From: Pseudomonas botevensis
Lineage (GTDB): Bacteria > Pseudomonadota > Gammaproteobacteria > Pseudomonadales > Pseudomonadaceae
NCBI RefSeq assembly: GCF_019145475.1
Contig: NZ_JAHTKI010000013.1
Location: forward strand, 1-64,000
Length of the DNA: 64,000 bases
Direction: 5' to 3'
Below are positions 14,975 through 24,187 of the stretch, in pieces. The notes under the pieces were generated by a model. The model was given only the letters and a program-made list of their open reading frames with translations, did no database searches and was not told the origin of the DNA. The position numbers and the translations under genes were made by a program. Each line of letters opens with the position of its first letter. The stretch's first letter is position 1.

Positions 14975-15874
14975 TCAGATCCAGATAAAGATCGCCAGCA
15001 AAGCCGCGAAGATCGCCCACTTCTCAAGGTAGTAGAGCTTGCGATTACGCTTCTTGAGCTCTTTGCCACGCAGACGGATCTTGTAGATTTTGGTGAACAA
15101 CCGGTTGATGCCACCGGTGCGGTCCCCAGCATCGTTCGGCGCGCCCGCCGCCGACATCACGGTCCGGCTGAACCAGCCGTTGAACGCCGCCGCCCAGCGA
15201 TACTTCATCGGACGCTCGACATCGCAGAACAGGATAATGCGGTTCTGGTCGGTGGTGTTTTCCGCGTAGTGAATGTACGTCTCGTCGAACATCACCGCTT
15301 CACCGTCGCGCCAGTGGTAGTTCTCGCCGTCGACGTTGATGTAGCAACCGGCGGCGTTTGGCGTTTCCAGGCCCAGGTGATAGCGGTACGAACCGGCGTA
15401 CGGGTCGCGGTGGCGTACCAGTTTCGAACCCGGTGGCAGTTCAGCGAACATCGCCGCCTTGATCGAACCGATGCTCTGCACCAGTTCAGTGGTCCGCGGG
15501 CACAGTTTCATCGCCGACGGGTGGCTGTCGCCGTACCACTTCAGGTAGAAGCGCTTCCAGCCGGTCTTGAAGAACGAGTTGAAGCCGACATCGTCGTACT
15601 GGTTCGAGCGTTTGATCTCGCCGGCACGCAGCAGATTCTGGCCTTCTTCGCGGATTTCCTCCCAATGCGCCTGCAACGGGCTCAGATCCGGAAAGTCCGC
15701 CGGATTTAGGTACGGCTTGTTCGGAATCTTCGAGAACAGATAAAGGAAGCAGTTGATCGGCGCGAGAAACGTCGAGTGATCGCTCAGTTGGCGACCGAGC
15801 TTGTGGCGCACGCGACCGCGAAGGTGAACGTATGCAATGGAAATGACATAAATTGCGGCAATGATGAGTTTCAC
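14975..15874 (-). CDS. lpxO: Lipid A 2-hydroxylase LpxO (Fe(II)/2-oxoglutarate dioxygenase)
   Basis: Member of the aspartyl/asparaginyl beta-hydroxylase family, membrane-anchored at both ends (hydrophobic N-terminus LIIAAIYVISIAYV, C-terminal WAIFAALLAIFIWI). The iron/2-oxoglutarate core is visible: KLVRHRDPYAGSYRYHLGL, GEAVMFDETYIHYAENTT and NRIILFCDVERP. It hydroxylates a secondary acyl chain of lipid A at the inner-membrane face. I chose the GTG at 15874 (giving 299 residues, MKLII...) because it matches the usual beginning of LpxO; a GTG at 15886 would add four residues, and neither has a good ribosome site. It is convergent with ku. Confidence 0.9.
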   Translation of the reverse strand: MKLIIAAIYVISIAYVHLRGRVRHKLGRQLSDHSTFLAPINCFLYLFSKIPNKPYLNPADFPDLSPLQAHWEEIREEGQNLLRAGEIKRSNQYDDVGFNSFFKTGWKRFYLKWYGDSHPSAMKLCPRTTELVQSIGSIKAAMFAELPPGSKLVRHRDPYAGSYRYHLGLETPNAAGCYINVDGENYHWRDGEAVMFDETYIHYAENTTDQNRIILFCDVERPMKYRWAAAFNGWFSRTVMSAAGAPNDAGDRTGGINRLFTKIYKIRLRGKELKKRNRKLYYLEKWAIFAALLAIFIWI

Positions 15875-15886
15875 GGAAATCGTCAC

Positions 15887-16682
15887 ACGTCAGAAGTGAA
15901 CAAACTGCGCGCCTGAAAGGCTAAAGCCAAAGGTGGGTGGCAGTGGTCTGATACAAAACAGCGTCCCGGTGGCGCATCCCTGAGCCCGCGCCGTACAAGG
16001 CGCTGGGTGAATGGATGGCATTTTAGCCACACTTTGTAACCAATAGTGAACCTTCATCTGTGAAAAACTGTCCGGCGTTTGCGCCAATCGGCAATCGGGA
16101 TGTCAGCGCCCTATCGCTTAAAGAGCCAGACCAGTACAATCGCCGCCAAACTTTATGCGCCCCCCTTGGTTGATGACGGGAAAACCCGCTTCAGCGCGCT
16201 TCGACTTGGGTCAAGCGCTCCCAGCTGCACCCTCACCACCAGAATGCTTCACAGGATAACGCCAGCGCTACCGACACCTGCGGCGCCGCCAGCCGCCGAT
16301 AACCGCATTCGACTTGCAGCCATAACGGCATTAGCGATCGTAGTCAGTAGTGGCAGCATTATTTGCCGCCACCAAGGATTTAGCGGGAGAGGCCGACCCA
16401 AGCCCGGAACCCAATACCCCAGGCATGGCGGCCAGTTGCTTATTAGCGAAGGTTTTGCTGGTCAAGGAATGATTGGTGATGCGTATCCAGATTTGATTTC
16501 AAGGTGCTGCTGATCTGGGATGGGTGGAAGGCTTGAGACCAGATCATCTGGCTCGGCGAGGGTTTGGAGGGCGCGCATGGGTGAACAGCGTGCCAAGCGC
16601 TGTAAGAGTTGGATATTTATGCCATGGATCCTTAGAATCACCTCCCTCACGGCAGGCAGCTTTCAAATTAACTAGGAACATT
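15887..16682. other. About 800-bp gap without a supported gene
   Basis: The frames here (16079-16513, for example) give translations with no recognisable family, no good ribosome site and irregular codon use. The segment must hold the lpxO and acyltransferase promoters but is much longer than needed. Together with the integrase remnant on the other side of the acyltransferase it may be decayed mobile DNA, though I could not identify any fragment. Confidence 0.5.
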
Positions 16683-18656
16683 ATGAGTAATCCGAATATT
16701 CAATACCGTCCGGATATTGATGGGCTGCGCGCCCTGGCCGTTCTGGGTGTTGTCATCTACCACGCGTTCCCGTCTTTGCTTCCAGGTGGGTTTGTTGGTG
16801 TCGATGTATTCTTCGTAATATCCGGCTACCTGATCGGTACGATACTATTAAAGAGCCTGGCAAAAGACACATTTAGCTTCAGCGACTTTTACTCACGTCG
16901 CATCCGTCGGATATTCCCCGCTCTATTCGTTGTTCTGGCTTTCTGTTTGATAACAGGCAAGCTGGTTCTGCTTGATGATGAGTATCGACAGCTTGGCAAA
17001 CATGTCGCTGCCGGCGCCACTTTCATCGCAAACTTTGCCTTCTGGAGTGAAAGTGGTTACTTCGACACCGCCGCGGAGCTTAAACCACTGCTACACCTTT
17101 GGTCTCTGGCTATTGAAGAGCAGTTCTACCTGTTCTGGCCGCTAGTACTGTGGGGAGCATGGAAGCTGCGCGCAAACATGTTGGCCGTGACCATCGTTAT
17201 CGCGATTGTTTCGTTTGCCATCAATATTACCCAAATCAATAGTAATCCCGTTGCAACATTCTTCCTGCTACCGAGTCGCGCATGGGAACTGCTTGCAGGC
17301 AGTATCCTGGCCTGGCTCGCTCTTCAAGGTGGCGGGGCAACAGAACGCACGCAGCTTCGCACGTTGCTTGATGATTTGGCTGGCATGCTTGGGTTGGCCC
17401 TAATCGTTTGGGCGATGTTTTTTGTCCATAAGTCTGACGCGTTCCCCGGTTGGTTTGCACTTGCGCCGGTTACCGGTGCTGTCCTTTTGATTGCTGCAGG
17501 CCCGCAAGCACGCGTCAACCGCTTTCTGCTGTCGAATAAGCCGGCAGTATTTATCGGTCTGATCAGCTTCCCGCTTTACCTGTGGCATTGGCCGCTACTG
17601 TCGTTTGCAAGGATTGTTCAGAGCGACGTCCTTAGCCGAGAAATCCGATTGGCAGCAGTCCTGCTTGCTATCGGACTTGCATGGCTCACATTCAAGTTCA
17701 TTGAGCCCCCTTTTCGCAGTGGCAACCATAGATTAGGCAAAGTTGTCGCGCTGGTTTCAGTCATGGTTGTGGCTGGTGCCATTGGCTATAAAGGCCTCAT
17801 CAGCCCAAAAGGCGTTGATGAGGCTGAAACCATGGCCCTGACAAAGAGTTATCAAACCATGGCCCTGTCAAAGGAAAACTGTGAAAAGCAATTCCCCGAT
17901 TGGACCAGCATCACCGACAACGCCTGTCGCTTCCAAAAAGAGTCAGACAACTCCGTTGCCATTGTTGGCGACTCTCATGCTGGACAATTATTTCTTGGCA
18001 TTAGTGAACAACTGAAACCAAGCGAAGGGGTTGCGGTGTTTTCAGCCAGCTGCGCGGCACCCTATATTGACATTGCAACTGCACAGAAAGACGAGAACGC
18101 ACAGAAAGTCAGGAAAGGCGCATATAAGCTTATAAATCGTGCGTACGATTACATAATTGACGACCCAAAAATAAAAGTCGTTATTCTGGCTCACCTCCCA
18201 AACTGCTCTTATCAAGATGCCACCGACATGAGAAATCCTGCCAATGGCGACTACAAGACAGCTCTGAGTGATGGAATGAAGCGGACCTTCTCAGCACTGA
18301 CTCAGGCGAACAAGAAAGTAATTGTGCTGCTGGATAATCCATACCTGCCTTACGACCCCGCAGCGTGTGCTGAACGCCCTTTCAGGCTTACAAAAAATGC
18401 GGACCACTGTTCCTTTCCGCGCGAGCAATTCGATAAAAACCAGCCTTTCACCGACTACAAATCGCTTGTAGTAGCGGCGACTAAAGACTTCCCGCAAGTT
18501 AAAATACTCGATCTTTCTACCAAGCTTTGCGATGAAAATCGCTGCTATCTCGCAAAGGATGGTCGTTTGCTTTATAGCGACAACAGTCACCTCAACTTTG
18601 ATGGCTCTCGATATGTTGCACCTTACTTAATCGACGCAATTGAGAGTAATAATTAA
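16683..18656 (+). CDS. O-acyltransferase (OafA/YrhL-type) with C-terminal SGNH domain
   Basis: A 657-residue protein. Residues 1-370 are an acyltransferase-3 membrane domain with about ten transmembrane helices and the hallmarks YRPDIDGLRALAVLGVVIYHAFP, GGFVGVDVFFVISGYL, YSRRIRRIFPAL and HLWSLAIEEQFYLFWP. After a linker, residues about 420-657 form a periplasmic SGNH-like hydrolase fold: VAIVGDSHAGQL (block I) and a terminal DNSHLNFDGS (catalytic Asp/His block). Such fused enzymes acetylate O-antigen or exopolysaccharide sugars. Codon use is more AT-rich than the neighbours, and an integrase remnant follows, so horizontal acquisition is likely. The start at 16683 has AGGA upstream; a frame extension to 16524 is not needed. 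Confidence 0.9.
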   Translation: MSNPNIQYRPDIDGLRALAVLGVVIYHAFPSLLPGGFVGVDVFFVISGYLIGTILLKSLAKDTFSFSDFYSRRIRRIFPALFVVLAFCLITGKLVLLDDEYRQLGKHVAAGATFIANFAFWSESGYFDTAAELKPLLHLWSLAIEEQFYLFWPLVLWGAWKLRANMLAVTIVIAIVSFAINITQINSNPVATFFLLPSRAWELLAGSILAWLALQGGGATERTQLRTLLDDLAGMLGLALIVWAMFFVHKSDAFPGWFALAPVTGAVLLIAAGPQARVNRFLLSNKPAVFIGLISFPLYLWHWPLLSFARIVQSDVLSREIRLAAVLLAIGLAWLTFKFIEPPFRSGNHRLGKVVALVSVMVVAGAIGYKGLISPKGVDEAETMALTKSYQTMALSKENCEKQFPDWTSITDNACRFQKESDNSVAIVGDSHAGQLFLGISEQLKPSEGVAVFSASCAAPYIDIATAQKDENAQKVRKGAYKLINRAYDYIIDDPKIKVVILAHLPNCSYQDATDMRNPANGDYKTALSDGMKRTFSALTQANKKVIVLLDNPYLPYDPAACAERPFRLTKNADHCSFPREQFDKNQPFTDYKSLVVAATKDFPQVKILDLSTKLCDENRCYLAKDGRLLYSDNSHLNFDGSRYVAPYLIDAIESNN

Positions 18657-18714
18657 TTTTTAGATTCTGAGGGTGCTGCTGTCTGCTGACGCAGCACTCA
18701 ACACTGGATCTCTT

Positions 18715-18735
18715 GCCCGCGCTAGCGGGCTTTTT
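18715..18735 (+). terminator. Rho-independent terminator after the acyltransferase
   Basis: GCCCGC and GCGGGC pair around GCTA, followed by TTTTT, 60 bp after the acyltransferase stop. Confidence 0.85.
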
Positions 18736-18930
18736 ATGCTCATCAGAAAGGTGCGACAGCCTTCACTTTATAATTTCGTCGTGAGCCTCAACTTGGCGAC
18801 TCTCCCCGGAGAACGCCTCCTCTCTCGATATCACCGACTCGTCCTCCAGGAAAACCGGCACGTCCTGTTCAACGCCAACACATCAAGCAGACCTCTGACC
18901 CCACAAGCCGCGGAGGCCGGCTGGCGTCCT

Positions 18931-19144
18931 GGCGTTCGTTAGCGGTCGCCATACAACTGCCGTCATACTTATGCGACAATATGCAAAATGTCTGGCATGA
19001 ATCCCGCCTTTATTGCCCAACAGCTTGGACACAGCGTCCGGATGCTGCTCTCGAACTACGCCCTCCGGCTGAACTCAGGGGGGTTAATGGGCAGAGATGG
19101 AAAAGCTCAAAATGCTTCAGGAATGGCCCAAGCGCCAATCGTGA
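18931..19144 (+). pseudogene. Decayed 3' end of a tyrosine-recombinase (phage/island) integrase
   Basis: In one frame the translation reads WRPGVR, a TAG stop (18940-18942), then RSPYNCRHTYATIC, MSGMNPAFIAQQLGHS and MLLSNYALRLNSG. These are the C-terminal catalytic blocks of a site-specific recombinase, including the Arg/His block, the LGHS motif and the nucleophile Tyr. Around 19080-19100 the frame shifts, and the tail continues as WAEMEKLKMLQEWPKRQS with a stop at 19142-19144. The N-terminal two-thirds is missing, although weak similarity may extend back to about 18840 (HVLFNANTSSRPLTPQ). One in-frame stop, one frameshift and the missing body make it non-functional. It ends 29 bp before ybiT. 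Confidence 0.85.
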
Positions 19145-19173
19145 GGCTTGCAACTCATTGATAGGTAAAGCAA

Positions 19174-20760
19174 TTGATCTCCACAGCTAACATCACGATG
19201 CAGTTCGGCGCCAAGCCGCTGTTCGAAAACGTTTCGGTCAAATTCAACAACGGCAACCGTTATGGCTTGATCGGTGCCAACGGTTGCGGCAAGTCGACCT
19301 TCATGAAAATCCTCGGCGGCGACCTCGAGCCGTCCGGCGGTCAGGTCATGCTCGAGCCGAACGTGCGTCTGGGTAAATTGCGCCAGGATCAGTTCGCCTA
19401 CGAAGAATTCACCGTGATCGACACCGTGATCATGGGTCATGAAGAGCTGTGGAAGGTCAAGGCCGAGCGGGATCGCATCTACTCGCTGCCGGAAATGAGC
19501 GAAGAAGACGGCATGGCCGTGGCCGAGCTGGAAACCGAGTTCGCCGAAATGGACGGCTACACCGCCGAATCCCGCGCCGGTGAACTGCTGCTGGGTCTGG
19601 GCATTCCGCTGGAACAGCATTTCGGCCCGATGACCGAAGTCGCGCCAGGCTGGAAGCTGCGTGTATTGCTGGCCCAGGCACTGTTTTCCGATCCGGAAGT
19701 GCTGCTGCTCGACGAACCGACCAACCACCTGGACATCAACACCATTCGTTGGCTGGAAACGATTCTAACGGCGCGTAACAGCACCATGATCATCATTTCC
19801 CACGACCGTCACTTCCTCAACAGCGTCTGCACCCACATGGCCGACCTGGACTACGGCGAACTGCGCCTGTTCCCGGGCAACTATGACGAGTACATGACGG
19901 CCGCGACTCAGTCCCGCGAGCAACTGCTGTCGGACAACGCCAAGAAGAAAGCGCAGATCGCCGAACTGCAAACGTTCGTCAGCCGCTTCTCGGCCAACGC
20001 CTCGAAAGCCAAGCAGGCCACTTCCCGCGCCAAGCAGATCGACAAGATCCAGCTGGCCGAGGTCAAGCCATCGAGCCGTGTCAGCCCGTTCATCCGTTTC
20101 GAGCAGACCAAAAAGCTGCACCGTCAGGCCGTGACCATCGAGCACATGTCCAAGGGCTTCGACGGCAAGACCCTGTTCAAGAACTTCAGCTTCACCGTCG
20201 AAGCCGGCGAGCGTGTCGCGATCATCGGCCCGAACGGTATCGGCAAGACCACCCTGCTGCGTACGTTGATGGGCGAACTGACCCCGGACGCCGGCTCGGT
20301 GAAGTGGACCGAAAGCGCCGAGCTGGGCTACTACGCTCAGGACCACGCCCATGACTTCGAAGACGACGTCACTCTGTTCGACTGGATGGGCCAGTGGACT
20401 CAGGGCGAGCAGATGATTCGTGGCACTCTGGGCCGCATGCTGTTCTCCAACGACGAAATCCTCAAGTCGGTCAAAGTCATCTCCGGTGGTGAACAGGGCC
20501 GCATGCTGTTCGGCAAGCTGATCCTGCAAAAGCCGAACGTGCTGGTGATGGACGAACCGACCAACCACCTGGACATGGAATCGATCGAGGCGCTCAACTT
20601 GGCGCTGGAAAACTATCCAGGCACGCTGCTTTTCGTCAGCCACGACCGTGAATTCGTATCGTCCCTGGCCACTCGCATCATCGAGCTGAGCCCGAACGGC
20701 GTGACCGACTTCAGCGGCACCTACGATGACTACCTGCGTAGTCAGGGTGTGGTGTTCTAA
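19174..20760 (+). CDS. ybiT: ABC-F family ATPase YbiT
   Basis: A 528-residue soluble protein with two ABC domains and no membrane part. First domain: Walker A GANGCGKST, Walker B LLLDEPTNHLD. Second domain: GPNGIGKTT, signature SGGEQGRMLFG, MDEPTNHLD, and the switch His in SHDRE. The linker between domains is long and charged (TSRAKQIDKIQLAEVK), as in translation-factor ABC-F proteins. Length and sequence match E. coli YbiT, thought to act on ribosomes. The start is TTG at 19174, preceded by AGGTAAAG; the next residues ISTANITMQFG are the conserved N-terminus. An integrase remnant lies immediately upstream, so its promoter may have been altered by the insertion. Confidence 0.94.
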   Translation: MISTANITMQFGAKPLFENVSVKFNNGNRYGLIGANGCGKSTFMKILGGDLEPSGGQVMLEPNVRLGKLRQDQFAYEEFTVIDTVIMGHEELWKVKAERDRIYSLPEMSEEDGMAVAELETEFAEMDGYTAESRAGELLLGLGIPLEQHFGPMTEVAPGWKLRVLLAQALFSDPEVLLLDEPTNHLDINTIRWLETILTARNSTMIIISHDRHFLNSVCTHMADLDYGELRLFPGNYDEYMTAATQSREQLLSDNAKKKAQIAELQTFVSRFSANASKAKQATSRAKQIDKIQLAEVKPSSRVSPFIRFEQTKKLHRQAVTIEHMSKGFDGKTLFKNFSFTVEAGERVAIIGPNGIGKTTLLRTLMGELTPDAGSVKWTESAELGYYAQDHAHDFEDDVTLFDWMGQWTQGEQMIRGTLGRMLFSNDEILKSVKVISGGEQGRMLFGKLILQKPNVLVMDEPTNHLDMESIEALNLALENYPGTLLFVSHDREFVSSLATRIIELSPNGVTDFSGTYDDYLRSQGVVF

Positions 20761-20799
20761 AAAGCAGCGTTGAGTTTTTAGCGACAAGCGGCAAGTGAA

Positions 20800-20827
20800 A
20801 GCCCCGTCCCTGGTGACGGGGCTTTTT
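20800..20827 (+). terminator. Rho-independent terminator after ybiT
   Basis: AGCCCCGTC and GACGGGGCT pair around CCTGGT, followed by TTTT. Confidence 0.88.
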
Positions 20828-20969
20828 GCATTCAGCGGCAAAAGACTTGTGGGATGAGGTCCTGCAAGTGGATTGCGCTTCGGAGGAGAAAAATAGTTAG
20901 CCTGCTTTCTTTTGTTGTGCACAAAAGCCATGATGCAGCTCTCCCACCGCCGCCCGCGAACGAGCCCTC

Positions 20970-22154
20970 ATGTCTGCGCAGCAACAGCCACCGCAAAGCT
21001 CAATGGCGATCACCCTGCAGATCGTCTCCATCGTTTTCTATACCTTCATTGCCTTTCTCTGCATCGGTCTGCCAATCGCCGTACTGCCCGGTTACGTCCA
21101 CGAGCAACTGGGGTTCAGCGCCGTCATCGCGGGGCTGGTGATCGGTTCGCAATACCTCGCCACCCTGCTCAGCCGGCCGATGGCCGGGCGCATGTCCGAT
21201 ACCGTCGGCACCAAACGGGCGATCATTTATGGTTTGTCGGGAATTGTCCTCAGCGGCGTGCTGACGCTGATGTCGACGTTGCTGCAAAGCGTTCCGCTGC
21301 TCAGTTTGCTGATCCTGATTGCCGGCCGTCTGCTGCTGGGGATCGCCCAAGGCCTGATCGGCGTCGGCACCATCAGTTGGTGCATGGGCCAGGTCGGCGC
21401 CGAACACACCGCGCGTTCGATCTCCTGGAACGGCATCGCGTCCTACGGCGCCATTGCCATCGGCGCACCGCTGGGGGTGGTGATGGTTGCCGACTATGGT
21501 TTCGAGAGTCTGGGCATCGTCCTCTCGCTGCTGGCCGGCGCGGCGCTGCTGCTGATCCGCAACAAGCCGTCGGTGCCGGTGGTGCGCGGCGAGCGCCTGC
21601 CGTTCTGGGCGGTGTTCGGGCGGATTGCCCCGTTTGGCGCCAGCCTGAGCCTGGCCTCGATCGGCTACGGCACGCTGACCACCTTTATTACCCTGTATTA
21701 CCTGAATCGCGGCTGGACCGGAGCGGCGTACTGCCTGACGGTGTTCGGCGTGTGTTTCATTCTGTCGCGGCTGGTGTTCATTTCCGCGATCAGTCGCTTC
21801 GGCGGCTTCACCTCGGCCATCGCCTGCATGACCATCGAAACCGTTGGCCTGGCGCTGCTGTGGCTGGCCCCCTCGACCGGCTATGCGTTGATCGGTGCCG
21901 GGTTGACCGGGTTCGGCCTGTCGCTGGTGTATCCGGCGCTGGGCGTCGAGGCGATCAAGCAAGTGCCCAACTCCAGTCGTGGCGCGGGGTTGAGCGCTTA
22001 TGCGGTGTTCTTCGACCTGGCGCTGGCGATTGCCGGGCCGCTGATGGGCGCCGTGGCGCTGAACCTGGGGTATTCGTGGATTTTCTTCTGCGCGGCGTTG
22101 CTGTCGGTGAGCGGGCTGGGGCTGACCTTGTTGCTCAAGCGCCGGGCGGTATAA
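20970..22154 (+). CDS. Major facilitator superfamily transporter (YhhS-like)
   Basis: A 394-residue, 12-helix MFS protein. The loop 2-3 signature is LLSRPMAGRMSDTVGTKRAI, and the helix 5 region carries NGIASYGAIAIGAPLGV. Sequence character fits the YhhS/UPF0226 group of drug-efflux-like exporters; the substrate is unknown. It is separated from ybiT by a terminator, and the next gene is convergent, so it is probably monocistronic. A competing frame on the same strand (20912-22168) is Arg/His-rich noise. Confidence 0.88.
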   Translation: MSAQQQPPQSSMAITLQIVSIVFYTFIAFLCIGLPIAVLPGYVHEQLGFSAVIAGLVIGSQYLATLLSRPMAGRMSDTVGTKRAIIYGLSGIVLSGVLTLMSTLLQSVPLLSLLILIAGRLLLGIAQGLIGVGTISWCMGQVGAEHTARSISWNGIASYGAIAIGAPLGVVMVADYGFESLGIVLSLLAGAALLLIRNKPSVPVVRGERLPFWAVFGRIAPFGASLSLASIGYGTLTTFITLYYLNRGWTGAAYCLTVFGVCFILSRLVFISAISRFGGFTSAIACMTIETVGLALLWLAPSTGYALIGAGLTGFGLSLVYPALGVEAIKQVPNSSRGAGLSAYAVFFDLALAIAGPLMGAVALNLGYSWIFFCAALLSVSGLGLTLLLKRRAV

Positions 22155-22169
22155 CCCCGGACAGATGAC

Positions 22170-23207
22170 CTATTGATCCGCCGTCTGCATCCCCGCCCGA
22201 TTCGGCTTGCCCAGCGCATGGGAGAAAAACCGCCCGGCCTCGGAAATCAGGTTGCGGTGAATGTCTTCACGATCCACCCCGTCGGCGTCGGTGCACAGTG
22301 CCGGCATCGCGCGGATCTGCTCTTCATTGCACGGCGCCATGAATACAAAGTGCCCTGCCCCGGCCAGCAATTTGAAGTCCGGCGCCGTCGGCAGTTTGCG
22401 CGCCAGAGCGGCGGCGTTTTTGTCGAAAGCCACCAGTTTGTCACCGTCGCCGCTGTACAGCAGAACCGGCACATGCACGTCGGCCAGGGTATGCCGGCCG
22501 AATTTCAGGCTCAGCGGCGCCATCAGCAACAGCGCATGCACACGGGGATCGGCCACCGGCTGCAGGTCATCGCGGTCGACGATCAATTCGCCCTGGGTGT
22601 TACAGGCGTCGCGGTCGTCCGGACGCTCCTGACAATACCGACGCAGGCGATCCAGATCCGGGGTCGCACCCGACAGGATCAGCGCCGTCTCGCCACCCGC
22701 CGAGTAACCGATGACACCCACCTGATCGGCGTTGACGAACGGCGCGAGCATGCGGTCGCCGAGGGTCGCGGTGATAGCTTCGGAAATCTGGATCGGCCGC
22801 CCGTACAGGTTGCTCAGCGTGCCGAGACGGCTGTGGTCCCGGGAGTTGTCGCCGGGATGGATCACCGCCACCACGACAAAGCCCTTGCGCGCCAGCGACG
22901 TGGCGAGGTCATGCAGTGCCAGCGGCGTGCCGGTGTTGCCGTGGGACAGCATCAGCATCGGAAAGCGGCCAATGGCGACCTTGGTGTCTTCGCCGGCTTC
23001 GACCGAATAGCCCTCGAGCAGGCTGACATGTTCGCGGTCGCTGGAAGGGTAAAAGGCGATGGCGCGCATCGGTTGCAGATCCAGCGGATCGAGGAACGTC
23101 ATCTCGTGATAGCCGACGCTCCAGTGCTGATGCAGCCCGGGCGCAGCGTGCACTGAATTCAGGCTGCCGAGCAGGCAAATCAGTAACGTTGCACAAAGAC
23201 GCATCAT
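22170..23207 (-). CDS. Secreted alpha/beta hydrolase (dienelactone hydrolase / PAF-acetylhydrolase-like)
   Basis: A 345-residue protein with a signal peptide (MMRLCATLLICLLGSLNSVHA). The hydrolase fold is clear: FPMLMLSHGNTG, oxyanion segment, nucleophile elbow GVIGYSAGGETALIL, acid residue in LLYSGDGDKLV, and catalytic His in AGAGHFVFMAP. It is probably a periplasmic esterase; the substrate is unknown. The start at 23207 uses GGTGGGG as ribosome site; a GTG at 23219 is also possible. It is convergent with the MFS gene (15 bp). Confidence 0.8.
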   Translation of the reverse strand: MMRLCATLLICLLGSLNSVHAAPGLHQHWSVGYHEMTFLDPLDLQPMRAIAFYPSSDREHVSLLEGYSVEAGEDTKVAIGRFPMLMLSHGNTGTPLALHDLATSLARKGFVVVAVIHPGDNSRDHSRLGTLSNLYGRPIQISEAITATLGDRMLAPFVNADQVGVIGYSAGGETALILSGATPDLDRLRRYCQERPDDRDACNTQGELIVDRDDLQPVADPRVHALLLMAPLSLKFGRHTLADVHVPVLLYSGDGDKLVAFDKNAAALARKLPTAPDFKLLAGAGHFVFMAPCNEEQIRAMPALCTDADGVDREDIHRNLISEAGRFFSHALGKPNRAGMQTADQ

Positions 23208-23358
23208 GGGATGCCCCACCCTGTTTGTTACTCAATCGAAAGATCCGTTTCACCGCGATGCCCGGAACGCGGCGCTTCGCGGGTCCGGTGCAGCGTTGCA
23301 CTCAGACGTTGATCGTTTGACTGCATAACCCGGGCCAGATTATGTAACAGTCAGAAAC

Positions 23359-23406
23359 AAAAAACTCCGTATCTGGCCCTTGCAGAACCAGAATACAGAG
23401 TTTTTT
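23359..23406. terminator. Bidirectional terminator near azoR
   Basis: AAAAAACTC and GAGTTTTTT form the ends of an imperfect long hairpin with inner GTAT/ATAC and TGG/CCA pairs. It has A/T tracts on both sides and lies after the azoR stop codon. Confidence 0.75.
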
Positions 23407-23444
23407 GGGGATTGCCTGAACGAGAGCTGTTCTTTACGCAAGCC

Positions 23445-24056
23445 TTACGCGGCGGCGAACAGTTGCTCGCTGATCTTCGCTTGAGCGCTGGTCAAAGCGT
23501 TATTGCGTACTTCTTCGCCATATCCAAGACCTTCGGCACGGACGATCTCGATGTCGGTGATGCCGAGGAAATTCAGAATCAGTTTCAGATAGTCTTCGTG
23601 AGCAATACCGCTGGCCTGACCGGCGTGGATGCCGCCGGCAGTAGACACGATTACCACTTTCTTGCCACCGCACAGGCCTTCAGGGCCGGCTTCGGTGTAA
23701 CGGAATGTCTGGCCGGCAACGGAGATGCGGTCGATCCATGCCTTGAGTTGGGTTGGCACGGTGAAGTTGTACATCGGCGCAGCAATCACGATGGCATCGG
23801 CAGCGATGAACTCGGCCAGGGTGGTGGCGCTCAGTTCAGCTTCGTGCTGCTGTGCGGCGTTACGCAGTTCAGCGGAGGTGCCGGCAGCCACCAGGGTGGT
23901 GGACGAGAAGTGGCTGATGGCGTCGGCAGCCAGGTCGCGGTAGGTGACCACGGCGCTTGGCTCAGCGGCTTGCCAGGCTTTGGTGACCTGGCTGCTCAGC
24001 TGACGGGAAGCCGAGTTGTCGCCCAGAATGCTCGAATCGATGTGCAGCAGTTTCAT
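23445..24056 (-). CDS. azoR: FMN-dependent NADH-azoreductase
   Basis: A 203-residue flavodoxin-fold protein: MKLLHIDSSILGDNSASR (FMN phosphate-binding loop), IAAPMYNFTVPTQLKAWIDR (the MYNF FMN-binding signature), VIVSTAGGIHA and LNFLGITDIEIVRAEG. It reduces quinones and azo compounds with NAD(P)H, a detoxification role in the cytosol. The start at 24056 has AGGAG upstream. It is divergent from a LysR-type regulator 131 bp away, which is the usual pairing for azoR control. Confidence 0.94.
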   Translation of the reverse strand: MKLLHIDSSILGDNSASRQLSSQVTKAWQAAEPSAVVTYRDLAADAISHFSSTTLVAAGTSAELRNAAQQHEAELSATTLAEFIAADAIVIAAPMYNFTVPTQLKAWIDRISVAGQTFRYTEAGPEGLCGGKKVVIVSTAGGIHAGQASGIAHEDYLKLILNFLGITDIEIVRAEGLGYGEEVRNNALTSAQAKISEQLFAAA

Positions 24057-24187
24057 GTGGAATCTCCTGGAATGAATCGCCGGCGGCGACGGAATGGAGG
24101 CAATCCTACCCATGAAACCAATAGCTGATTAGTCGGCTGAAATGCGATAGTTTGTCCCATTGATAGAACAGTCGGATTTTCCCCCCC

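Noticed and set aside
16079..16513. A 144-codon frame before the acyltransferase
   Set aside because: No recognisable protein, Pro/Ala-rich irregular translation and no ribosome site.
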